A stretch of 64,000 bases of DNA, from NCBI GenBank assembly GCA_024138015.1, contig JAMXBB010000011.1:79922316-79986315 (forward strand). Direction: 5' to 3'. Shown here piece after piece: positions 46,701 through 57,680 of this stretch; the first letter of the stretch is position 1, and the number at the start of each line of letters is the position of its first letter. Both the position numbers and the translations under genes were made by a program. The notes beneath the pieces are model-generated. The model saw only the letters and a list, made by a program, of their open reading frames with translations, ran no database searches and was not told where the DNA came from. Source of the stretch: Lumnitzera littorea. Taxonomy: Eukaryota > Streptophyta > Magnoliopsida > Myrtales > Combretaceae.

Positions 46701-47639
46701 CAAAGCAAAGAGGTAGTATACTGTGATTACTCATGTGATGAAGTTCTACATCAAAGCCTAGAGGTGATGTAACTTCTCCTTCCACGCTCTCAACCACATC
46801 ATGTGCCCTTTGCTTATTCAAGTCATACTCATTATTCGAGTACACCTGAACATCCTTGAACCATTGTAGCTTAAACGACATATTGGAACTTCTAGTGCCT
46901 TTACCCTTACTTTTCTCACTAGATGATGAATTATGTTTTTTACTAGAGAAAGTATGATGCAAAAATCTTTCCATTGATACTAATATTTTTTTTCTCTTAT
47001 TTACTACAATAAAGATTGATGAATGAAAGACAAAAAAAAATATGTAAAACAAAATAAAGCGGAAATTATATGGCGGGTATGTATATGTTAGTGTTATTTG
47101 CTAATGCAAATTATTTTGTGCAATAGAATGGAGAATTATATACAGATATTGGTGGTTAGTAAAAGGAAATAGTTCTATAACAAAGTTTCACAATTGAAAA
47201 AATTTGAAGACAGAATAGTTGGAGTTGGAGAGATTTAATTAGTTTGTATTGTAATGGTTGCTTCATATTGGAAACCACTATTTATAAAGATCAAGAAATG
47301 TGTGAATGTGTTATTTGAATTTTGAAAATTCAAAATTTAAACGACTTAGTGCTATAAATTTTGAATTGCAAATTCAAATTTTACGGCGCATGCGTCGAAA
47401 GTGAAAATTGCAGGGGTAAGGGAAAAGGGTGGGGGCGATCGGTCAAAAAGGACTAACCATTGTTTTTTTTTTTTTTTTTTGTTTTAATTTCCAATGGTCC
47501 TTGAACCATCGGGTTAGGTAGTTCCATCTAGGCAAACCACCTAGGCCCTTAAAGCCCGATGGTTCGCTAAGGCAGTTTGGCTTGGCCAATACCGAGCCAA
47601 GTTGGTTCACGATTTGAAACCGGTCCTTACCTAAGTCTA
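43781..47639 (-). mobile_element. hAT DNA transposon with exact 8-bp target duplication
   Basis: The element is 3859 bp. Outside both ends stands the same octamer CTTGTGAT (43773-43780 and 47640-47647), the target-duplication size of hAT transposons. The termini are TAGATCCGAG on the left and, inverted, TAGACTTAGG on the right; TAGA is shared and the following differences are all transitions, as expected from decay of methylated DNA. Subterminal GATGGTTCAAGG occurs near both ends in mirrored orientation. Inside is a transposase pseudogene on the minus strand. Non-autonomous now. Confidence 0.85.
44460..46974 (-). pseudogene. hAT-family transposase, inactivated
   Basis: Cuts and joins hAT ends when intact. 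The probable start is the ATG at 46974 (MERFLHHTFSS). An N-terminal region with about five degenerate tandem repeats (46790-46530) is followed, after one in-frame TAA at 46483-46485, by a BED zinc finger (about 46400-46260; CNYC...RHLRLKY, where the last histidine is tyrosine). Then comes the RNase-H-like core: GFDNASVNIASI near 45750, IRCTCHILNLRVKDG near 45670-45630, FHDATKIFSQVYGPS near 45340-45290, and YLIATILDP near 45150. The C-terminal dimerisation region follows (DFDIL near 44795 and a QAFST motif near 44690). Several stops interrupt it, including TGA for the expected Trp near 45477. Not functional. Confidence 0.85.
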
Positions 47640-47647
47640 CTTGTGAT
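47640..47647. repeat. hAT target-site duplication CTTGTGAT (right copy)
   Basis: Identical to 43773-43780. Confidence 0.8.
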
Positions 47648-50600
47648 AGGTCTTTGAATTACCTTATAAGTGATGTAACGTAACATTTGCATTAAATATC
47701 TTTTATATATAGATGCATATATAGAAATTTAATGGGTAATATATGTCATATATTATATATATGTAATGTGTAAATACTAATAATATGTTAACATATACAA
47801 CTTATGTAAATCACGTATAGTAATTTATTCAGTATTTATTCCTTTTATTACAATTTGTATTAACATCTTATTGATACTTATAGCCACATATACATAACGC
47901 ATATTGTGTAATACCTTTTGAATCTTTTTTCACTAGAGATAAACATTAATAAATATGATACCATCTAGAGGCGGTTGGAAAATCTCAAGAGACATTGTTA
48001 CATTTCTTACTATCAGTGTGAAAGTATGAATGCAAGGGGTCATATATGTGTTGCATGATAATCGTGCTACGTGTGACTAAGGGAATGAATTGGGTTGCAC
48101 ATAAGGGATGGTAAGAAGAAAGTGTGTGAGGAGGAGGAATAAATAATCTAAATAAGACTCTAATACATACAGTGACAACTGGAAGAGCTCAATGGCTTCA
48201 AACTCTATATCAAATGAACAACGGAGTTGAGTTCTTAAAATATTCGAGTGTTTGATCTTTCAAAATGAGAATTTAATAGAATAATAGTGTTAGTACCAAA
48301 ATTCTCTTTTGTTCAAATAAGGAATGGAGTAAAATATTCGAAGGAGTTGGCCATTAATCTTATCCTAATCTCATCCATTGAATCGTAATAACAATCAATG
48401 GCTAGAATTGGTCCCTTTTCTTAATGGGCTTCAAATGGGTTCTTTTGACTGGTTTAGGCCCAATAGAGGTCTTATTTGATGTGTGAGTCAAATTAAAAAA
48501 GATTGGTATAATTTTTACTTTAAGCCCATCATATCAAATCTCTTTTATTCATCCTAAACATATATAAGCTTGACTCCTTAAGTCCTGCCACCTTCGCTTA
48601 AAAAGTTAAACTCAATTTAATTAATAAATTTAAAATCTAATTTTAAATTTAATCTTATGGGAAACACAAATTGAAAGGTTGTCATTATGGTTGTTTGATC
48701 CCTTCTAGCTGTTGCTTCATTGTGTAGTCTGGAAAGAGCCTGATTCTCCGGTAAAATGAGGATGGAAACGAGATAGATTTCAAGAATTCCTGAAGGATAC
48801 GTGTAGGGCTTATATTCTTGCATTATTTTTCCCCCCACCGTACTCAATTATTACAATTGCTTAAGTTTGGACGTCTCACTCTCTACCATTTCCGGAAGAA
48901 ATTGTTTTACTAAAAAAGTGTGGAGTTTGTATGCCGGTGATACTTACGGAAAATTGATCAAGAAACTCACACAGATCCTTCTTGAAGCCAATAACGCAGC
49001 AAGTTCTGACAATGACCAATAAAGGCCTCCTATACCTAATTGTGTGCAAAATACTTTAAGAAAGATAATCGAGCTTTGCGATAATGGGTGTAAGAAATAG
49101 TGAAAGACATTGAGGAAAATGTAAAGCTTAGAAAAGTAAGATGAAAACAAAACAGGAATTTAAATAAAATAAGATATTAAAGGATAAAAAGGACTTGGTA
49201 TTTTATGTAATTAACTAATTGTTATAGGGGCATTTAAGTCTAATAAAGAGTTAGAAACCCTCTCTTTAATCCTAATAACCCTAATTCTATTTAAACCCTC
49301 ACTTAAACAACAAGAGCCTTCTTGCCGTCTTAACATTTGGAGCTTAAAAATTCGGATCCCAGCCCCGCCAATATTAAAAATCTTAAGGAAAGGGCTGAAT
49401 TACTACAAAACCGCAATTACAAGATAAGTTGAACCTGGTGTACATTACATTATGTGTTTTTCCATAGAAAGGAGTATTAAAATGAATAGAATTCATGAAT
49501 TGCAATGTGGTGAAGACATGGAATTGATTCCTTGGTATTGTTGTAGAGAAGAAAAGCGTTAATACCCTTTAATCTAAAGTTTCATGTTAACAGAATAGAT
49601 TAGGGTTGATTTGATGCATGTGTGATTCTATGAATATATTTGATTTTGGTGTTTAAAGGATTGTCAGTGGCTATGAAAAGGTTGGGTGGTGTGTTGGGGA
49701 TGTGATTAGTGTTGAAAGAATGATTTGAAGCGATGGTTGAATGAGGAGATTGGTTTTTGAAGGGAACATAATCAAGGACCACAACCATGATCGTCACCTC
49801 ATTCATCCTTGGGAGTCATGTTGAGTTATGTACGAAAAGGAGAAGGAAATTTGAGAATGAGAGGACCATAACCAAGTTTCATGGTTGTGGTCACTGCCCG
49901 TAGTCATTCCCCTATACAAGAACAAGAACCATAGCCAAAGTTAATGGCTGTGATTCTTGTATATGTACTTGTTTCACCTTATAATCTTTCTTTTCTTGCT
50001 TACTAACCTTCTAACTCATAACTTAAACCAATCTAGATTATTTTAGGATTCCAAAATTATCCTAAAAACATAGATAATAGTGACTAAACCCAAGATTTAG
50101 GATTTTGGAATCTAAGTGAAGATATGAAAGCACCCTTTGGAAAGTAGATTATAAACTTTACTTTTATTATTACCAGGTGTTGATTTTAAACTTATTCTTA
50201 GTCTAAACATAAGAAAAATAGTCGTTACCCTTCAAATCCAAGTACGGGACACTTACATGTTTTGTTGTGCTTGTCTAGCAAGGTTCATTAAATGAAATTA
50301 AAATAAACTCAGCCTATTAATTATTGTGTTGTGTGTACTTGACTTCAACCTCCTATTGGTAGAGTATAGTAAGTTGGTGAGGCACTTGGTGATCATGTGC
50401 CACTCGTCGAATAGGGGTTCTATATTAAAAGGACCTAGTTAGATCTAAAAAGGTTTACTTGGCTGATGGGTAAGATTCATACTAATATTATTATATGTAT
50501 GTATATATGTTGTGTGCCTAGAAGTCATAAGTTACTCCAAATTCCAAAACGCTAGAACTATATTGTTTGCTAATTAAATGAATGATAATAAAAATGTAAT

Positions 50601-52639
50601 TGTTGTATTAATTCTATCTATGAATGCATGTGATTCTTGTTAAATGCACATGTGATTTCGTATTCTATACTAAGCCTAGCTTACCCTTTAGGGACTTCTT
50701 GTTTTTCAATTTCAAGTATAGTAATATGGAAAATATTGAGTACTATGAAGATGCAGATTTTGATTATTATTATTTTGATGACCAGATAGGATACGATTAC
50801 TTCAATGATGGGATAGGTTTCGTTAGTGATTTATTTGAGTATTAAATGTTAATGAGAGATGAACAATTTCTTTTATTTATATTCTTTTTTGGGACCTATG
50901 AGGGTTGCTTGTGACTCCCTACTTCTATTTTATTTTATTTGAAGTGCATAGTATTTAATTTAAATTCATGAACCCTTTAAGGTTGAATGTCAAATATTCA
51001 TGGAGTTTTCAATAGTTGAATTGAAAGAAAGAAGTGTTATATGCTTAAATTAAGCAGTGAAATATACCACTATGATTTATTTTTTGAAGAGAAATTTAAT
51101 GATAGATTGGTGTTTTTTATTAATTATGGAGCTTAGATAAGTGGTAACTTACTAGATGCTTTAGCATATCGGCTCTTTAGGCTAACATGTGACAGGGTTG
51201 TGGCTTCTTAAGTTCTAGGACATTACAAAAGATGAATGAAAAAGAAAAACATAGATATCAGTTTAACTAATAAGTAATATAACAACATATAACATTTTTC
51301 TTTTCCAACTATTTGACAACTTAAAAGAGGAGAATCTGGACCTAGTCCATCCAGTTGGAAATGTTCATGCTACTAAGTTATAATAGCCTTAGCAACAACA
51401 TATAAACATGTGGATTTAGATATGGTTCTCATTGAAAGTTTATTTGGTTTGGAAATTGAAATATTATTGGTGAAGTTTTCGACAAGTAAATATTTGAAGT
51501 CAAGATTTGATATTATTTGTCAAGATGTAAAGCTGGAGTTTATATTCAGTATAAGGGGAAATAAGATATTATAGGTAAGATTTCTTTAGTTAGTAAATAT
51601 TGAGATAATTTAATATTGGAAGTTGATAGATTTAAAAGATATGTGAATACGTAAAGTTAGACATGATCTTTATTGAAACGTATTTAGAATAGAAATAAAA
51701 ATCTTGATGTGGAATTCTTTTAGAAAGTGTATATGAAAATATGGAGTGTATAGGGAATTCCACTAAGTGGGTAATTGGAGCTTGAAGCCATGCTTTTGCT
51801 TCATATTTACCAAAAAAGAAGAGTAGAGCAATATAAATCTTGAAAGAAAAAAAAGATTGAAGATACATTAAATCAATATCCCAAGCTAATAATGAAGACT
51901 AGAGTTTCTATGAAAATTATTTTTCTAATAAAAAAATGGAAGATATGTACATGAGACAAATTTTCATTATTATCTTGAGCTGATATTTTTCTAAAAGCAT
52001 AAGATTGAAAGGGGTATTGCTTACTGTGAAGGCCAACAAGTTTGGAAGTTAGAATTAAAAAAAAAAAAAAAAGAAAGGAAAATAAGGAAAAAGAAGAAAG
52101 AAAAAAGGAAAAGTAAATGTAAGGGGATGAGTGGGGGTGATAGGTAATCAGCATAAATCAAATAAAAGAGTTAAAGAGAAGATTAGGACCTTTTTGAAAA
52201 TGAATTTCCTCTTAATCGAATATCTACATGGAATGGAAATTCATTAGTTCATCTTATTAGATTAAGATCAAGAAATTGATTGAAATCAGTAGTACGTAAC
52301 CTACATATGGAGCAAATCATTTATGTATATCAAAGAGAAGTTGAATTGAGCTGTATGAAGACAACTATCTATTAAAGAAGATCTATTCCCATGGAGGCAG
52401 TACCTAACATGGCTAAAGCGACATTCGCAATTAGATGGTGTTGCAAACTTGCACACTAAAAATATACAATAAATTAATTTACAGCACTAGCACTAGGATC
52501 ATATCCTCCAATCCATCAACAAAAAGAAGCATTTAACTATGCAAGCACACTTGGTAACAATACAGCTGCTTCACAACACTATGTACCAAGTAACGGCCTA
52601 GCTATTCATAGTAAGTGATCAAGGCCCAAAATATTTAGA
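47648..52639. other. Gene-poor region with LTR-like fragments
   Basis: No gene supported. About 49110-51227 has LTR character: a TATTTAAACCC core-promoter-like motif at about 49291, leader-like sequence after it, and a CATTACA end at 51221-51227 similar to the ends of large chromovirus LTRs. A matching start (TGTAAAGC near 49119) and flanking 5-mers do not pair cleanly, so I do not call it a defined element. Short frames (for example 50624-50845, acidic and Tyr/Asp-rich) are not supported as genes. Confidence 0.4.
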
Positions 52640-53240
52640 CTTCACCTAAGAATTTTGGTCAAGGGATAAAATGTAGAGGATTAAAATTGTTATATTAATT
52701 CTTGGGTTAAACTCAATATTTATTTAAGCCCAACTCTTTGGGCTAAGTGGTAGGGTCTAGAAAGTCCAGTCTATATTGAGATGATTTAAGAAGATTTGGC
52801 TTAGTAGATTCAAAACAAAGATCATTAGATCAATTCATTCGCTTCTAACCTCTTTTAGGCAGGCTCATGCACCATGAGAAAGGCTACTAACCTTGAGCCC
52901 TTGCAAGCTTATTCCAGATAATTATGAAATGAGTAAAACTCCATCTCATCCATCACTTGCAAAGACAATCTAGCGATTGTCATTAAGTCCAAGTACCTAT
53001 AAGTACTCAATCATTCTTCCTTATTTAGTACAACTCTAAAGATTAAAGAAACAGTGTTCTACTGTAAAATCTCTACTCTCTAAAATCAAATAGCATTCAG
53101 GCAAAAAATGGTCTTAGTTAGAACCACTTCTCTAAGTATCATCTCTACATCACTTTTCTAAGGTCACGTGTAACGTGATACTTGTGTGACTTACACATGG
53201 CCACTTCAGTTAAAACCCCTTGTTTACAAAACTCAAATAG
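52640..53240. repeat. Diverged repeat copy B (LTR-like), related to 40625-41235
   Basis: Contains TTTAAGCCCAACTCTTTGGG, then CTAAGTGGTAGGG, GAGATGATTTAAGA and CTCTACTCTCTAAAATC in the same order as the related phrases at 40625-41235. Probably an old LTR or short retroelement. No coding. Confidence 0.4.
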
Positions 53241-55400
53241 GAAAGCAAGTAAACGTAAAGACTAAAAATGCATCTTGCCCTATTCAAAATTAATAGTGTG
53301 ACCTTAAACTTGAAAGATTATAAAGAAAAGAGCAATGATATTTATGCCAAATATTTAATATGAAATGGCAAAGGGTTTGATTTTCTTTTTGTTTAAAATG
53401 CTATTTTTTCCACCTATTTCCAACTTAAGGTTGGACACTGCAATACTTGCTATATCATTTGGAATTTTGCTTTCATAATCAATTTTCAGTTTTAGAGATA
53501 TCTTTCATGAAGAAGAAGAAACTAATAAGTCGGAACAACTCGGGACATACAAGTGAAAGGTCTATGATTTTCAATTAGGGATATTTGGTATGATTCATGG
53601 ATGGATTTTAAGTTATACAATTTCGCTCATTGTCAGTAGGAACTTCATGAGGTTGAATAAGCACGTGCAAATGAAAATACGATTTTATCAACTTCTTATT
53701 TATTGAAATTATAATACCTCAAAAGGATTTTGTGCAGAATTATTCGAAGATATTTATGCAGGATAATTTCGGATATATCAAGAATATTCCTTAACCGGTA
53801 CATTTTGAATTGAAAGAGCAGATTTAATCCAGTTTTTTTAGCAGGTCTTTTGGGGACAGATTCAATTGTATATCCTTCTTTTAAGGAGATTTTAGCAGTA
53901 TACGTCTCTGCTGCTAAGCCAAGTGGTCGTTGCAATACACAACTTACATAATTATTGTAGGAATTGCAAACAAGACTTCAAGATTCATGGAAACCAATCG
54001 AGCCACAGCTACTTGCAATATCACGAGGCAATGAGGGAAGAAATTGTTACCGTCCAAGATTTAACGGAGACAATATACCAACACAAACAAGATCCCGTCG
54101 GCGTAAATCCTTATTTTATGATAAATGGTCTAAAGAGATATATTTGTTCTTCCAATATTGCAACTCGTTCAACTAAAGAGAAGATTGCTCATGACCATCC
54201 ACGCAGATCTTAGCTGCCAAGGGAGTTGGAGAAGCTCATGAATTTTTATCTTTCTTAAATCATATTAGTTAATTTTTGCTTCGCAATGCTCCTTGGACCT
54301 TGACAAAGCTCATTTCATGGAGGAGAGAAATTATTACAACGTAGGAATTAGTTGAGAAATTAGTTAGATATTATAACTAAGCCATATTATTTGAAAATAA
54401 GAGACAATGGGATTACAACAAATAGTCTTGTTGTATAAACTTAAAGTATTCAATAAGTAAAATGGATCCTCGAAATAAGAAATCGAGAATGAAAATAAGT
54501 CTTCTCTCATAAGCTTCTTCCTTTCCCATATCATCTCCTAAACATCTTCCGACCATCTACCGTTTCACAGCCGAGAGCACTTTATACCAAATACATCATC
54601 CTAAAATAGAGGCTGTCATTAACTTATCACAAATGCTAAAAGTAATTCCCCATTAACTCTTGCATTACTTTTAATATTTTTGATAAATTCATGATAATCT
54701 CTTAATCCCCCAAAATAAATTGAATTTTCATTTATTCTAATTCCGTTAATATTAGTTGATAATGAGCATCATAATTAGCATGGCAATTATGCTCCAAAAC
54801 TTAAAACTAGGCAATTTAACTTTATTTTCTAAGAGTTTTTATGGTTTCGTTCTTAATTTTAACGTCAACAGTTTAGCTGTTTATCTCACAATTTATTTAT
54901 AATCATAAAATCCAAACCATTAAATTAATTGTGTTTTCAATTATTTATATACGATGAATATAAAATCAATGCTGAGATATAAAGTTGAACCGGTCTCATC
55001 GAAAACACAAATGATATCCTAAAAAAATCTACAGTTTTTTGTTTCGGTCCAAACATATATATATGATAGCCTTCAATTGAATTTTTATCTTGTGTTTTAT
55101 AAAGCAATACATTTTCCAATTTCTGTTATTTGTTCAATAACAAAGATGAACAATGATTTTGAATGTTAATCACGCTGCATATGACAATGCGCCGATGTTT
55201 CAGTATGTGATCCAACTGTTATACATTGGAAATGTAGAAATATTTGAATCTGTTGCCATTGTGCTGTCATATACCAACAGATTAGATAATTTTACTTTTT
55301 TATTATTATATGTAATAAATATTACATATTTTTTAATTATATAAGAAAATATTACCAATTTATTAGATATATCTCGTATGTCTAAGATACCATATAGATA
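53241..55400. other. AT-rich spacer
   Basis: Overlapping frames on both strands at 53696-54213 encode up to 96 residues but match no family I know. No promoter evidence. Confidence 0.4.
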
Positions 55401-55410
55401 AATATATGTT

Positions 55411-55553
55411 GCATTTCTTAAATGCAAATCTATAAATACTATTAATGTATATCGCATTTGGTAAATGCGAGATAGTTATAGTAAGTAAAATATTAAATCG
55501 TATTTATGAAATACAATACTTTTATTATTTAATATGTCGTATTTTTCAAATAC
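55411..55553. repeat. Array of four short palindromes
   Basis: Four small perfect stems with 3-base loops occur at 40-46 base intervals: GCATTT-CTT-AAATGC (55411-55425), CGCATTT-GGT-AAATGCG (55453-55469), GTATTT-ATG-AAATAC (55500-55514) and GTATTT-TTC-AAATAC (55539-55553). Loop bases vary while stems stay paired. Function unknown. Confidence 0.7.
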
Positions 55554-55559
55554 AATTTA

Positions 55560-56650
55560 GGGTTTGTATTTATATAATATTTTTCATCTAATTCATATTT
55601 ATGTAATTTTTTTTTTTTTAAAAGTAGATACATGATTCACCTCAAGAGACTGAGACTACCATCCTTACTCCAGATTGTGCGTAAAGTTTCAAATATCATT
55701 CCCCTTTCGTATATTATTATAAAACAATATGAGAGAAAAAACATTTTTTATTAACATTCTGGAACTCAATTTTAGAGTTAGTATATTAAACGTTGTCATT
55801 GGTTTTTATGAGTTAATTGATTATCTGTTTCATTTGAATTTCAAATATAGTTGCTTAATGATATGAAAATAATATGATTTGGTTTTTTCGTTATTTTGTA
55901 ATTGTTGTGGTGACAAGATGATTAACACTGGGGGTAAACAATCTAAGGTCAATAGGAAAGGAACCATACCATACACTTCACAGTACAAGTTCCAAAAGCT
56001 TAAAATGAGAAGCTTCAAGGACTTCTTGAAATCTACATATTTCAAGACAGTGTAAGGGACTTGTAATTTTTTTTATTTTGACTTTATCTACAATAGTATA
56101 GTCATATATATACAACATTATGATATTCGAACTAAAAGTCATATTTCTTTTAAATGTAAAATAAAATACATAGATGTAGAGGGGGTACTTACTTAAATTG
56201 GAGATGTGATACAAATTTAATTGTCTAATTAAGTGTTGATTTAAAGTAATACATCTAGAGTCTCAACAAGTTTCAACAAGAACTCTTTAGCACTTCCGTT
56301 CTAGTCAGTTAACAAAATAAACTTTAGACTAACGCAATATTTTGGGTATGAATCGGTAGTGATTACTACCAGTATAAGATTTTAAGATCTAACACCCAGA
56401 CAATGTACTTCTCTTGTATCACTTTCAATAGCATGTCTAAGTTGTCCTTAGCAATTAAGGAGACCTTAGGTAGATGTTGCAACTTCAACCAATACGATGG
56501 GAATGAGGTTAGGGTGGCTTGAAAATCAATGAAGTATAGCATGAAGGATAACATGTAAGGATAAGGAGCCTTCAAGTTAAACTTTTGCAATCTTCACCTC
56601 AACAATAGGAGCTACATAATTACAAGCTTTGACATAAGAATTCACCTACC
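55560..56650. other. AT-rich spacer
   Basis: No gene, RNA or transposon domain recognised. Minus frames of 71-78 codons are low-complexity and not supported. Confidence 0.45.
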
Positions 56651-56760
56651 ACCTCTATGAGAGATATCTTCATTAATAATGAGAGTTGGTTAAACTAGTT
56701 AGGCTACCTCTACGAGAGATATCTTCATTAATTGTGAGAGTTGTTTGTACTAGTTAGGTT
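56651..56760. repeat. Tandem duplication, period 54 bp
   Basis: Two units beginning ACCTCTA(T/C)GAGAGATATC start at 56651 and 56705 and end in ACTAGTTAGG. They differ at a handful of positions. Confidence 0.85.
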
Positions 56761-57269
56761 GTAACTTATTGCATTGCGATGATAAGATTTGGCAAAGCTA
56801 TGTTGCCTAGCAACTTGGCAACCATCCCTAGTATGAGCTGGATGAACATCATCATGAATTCGTTTGAGGCACTAACGTTCTCTTGTAACATGTACATTAT
56901 TTGTGTACATGACCTTTAGTGCCATGTTGCCTCAATTAGTATCATCTAGTAGTGATAGTGTCAGTCTGTTGACTTCGAGGTTTACTTCTTACTCTTAGGT
57001 GGTGCTACTAGCAGCAATAGCTATACTCTTCCTTACTAGTGTCATTATTAAATTGTCAACTTACTTTATCCTAATGGAGTCATCAAAATGTAGGCAAGGG
57101 AATCCAATCACAACAACTACATATGTGCTATGTGAATTTTGCGCTTTACATGGCTTTAAAGGAGTGACATGGCACTAATACACGGAGATAGCTAGTAAAG
57201 ATAAGTAAGGGGGATGGAACACAATTTGAGGGAACTTAATGCACATATGACAAGTGAAGGAGCCATATG

Positions 57270-57680
57270 CACCCTCCAGTTTGCTCCTAAGTTAGCTTCT
57301 AAGTTCCTAATTTGATCAACTTTTGTGTTTATCGAGATTACTTCTAAGTTTACTTCTAATTTATTTATTTACTTCTAAACAACTTCTGAACTTCTCAAGA
57401 TTACTTTTAAGTACACTTCTAAGTCTTTAGAATTCTTCTAATCAATTTCTATACTTATCGAAATTCCCTCTAGGTTTACTTCTAAGTTTGTTTAGTCACT
57501 CTTTTCTTCAAACTTTAGAAATGTCTAGTATTGCTTCTAAGTCTACTTCTAACTTTTTGTCTTAATTGAAATGAATTAACTTTTCACTAAGAATTATACC
57601 TTCTAACTGTGCTTCTAAGTTCTATGTTTTCAAACTTTATTTTGAGTCAAATATGCAATCTTACTTCTAAGTTCCTATTT
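57270..57680. repeat. Irregular array of TTACTTCTAAGTT-like units
   Basis: At least ten copies or near copies of (A/G)CTTCTAAGTT are scattered over about 400 bases at uneven spacing. On the minus strand one frame reads as repeated NLEV/NLEA segments with interrupting stops, which recalls a coiled-coil protein, possibly a decayed retroelement gag. Identity uncertain. Confidence 0.55.

Noticed and set aside
49110..51227. Second solo LTR ending CATTACA
   Set aside because: A plausible TGTAA start exists but the flanking 5-mers do not match, so it was not called as a defined element.
53696..54213. Overlapping 79- and 96-codon frames on both strands
   Set aside because: No recognisable domain, promoter or splice pattern; likely chance frames.
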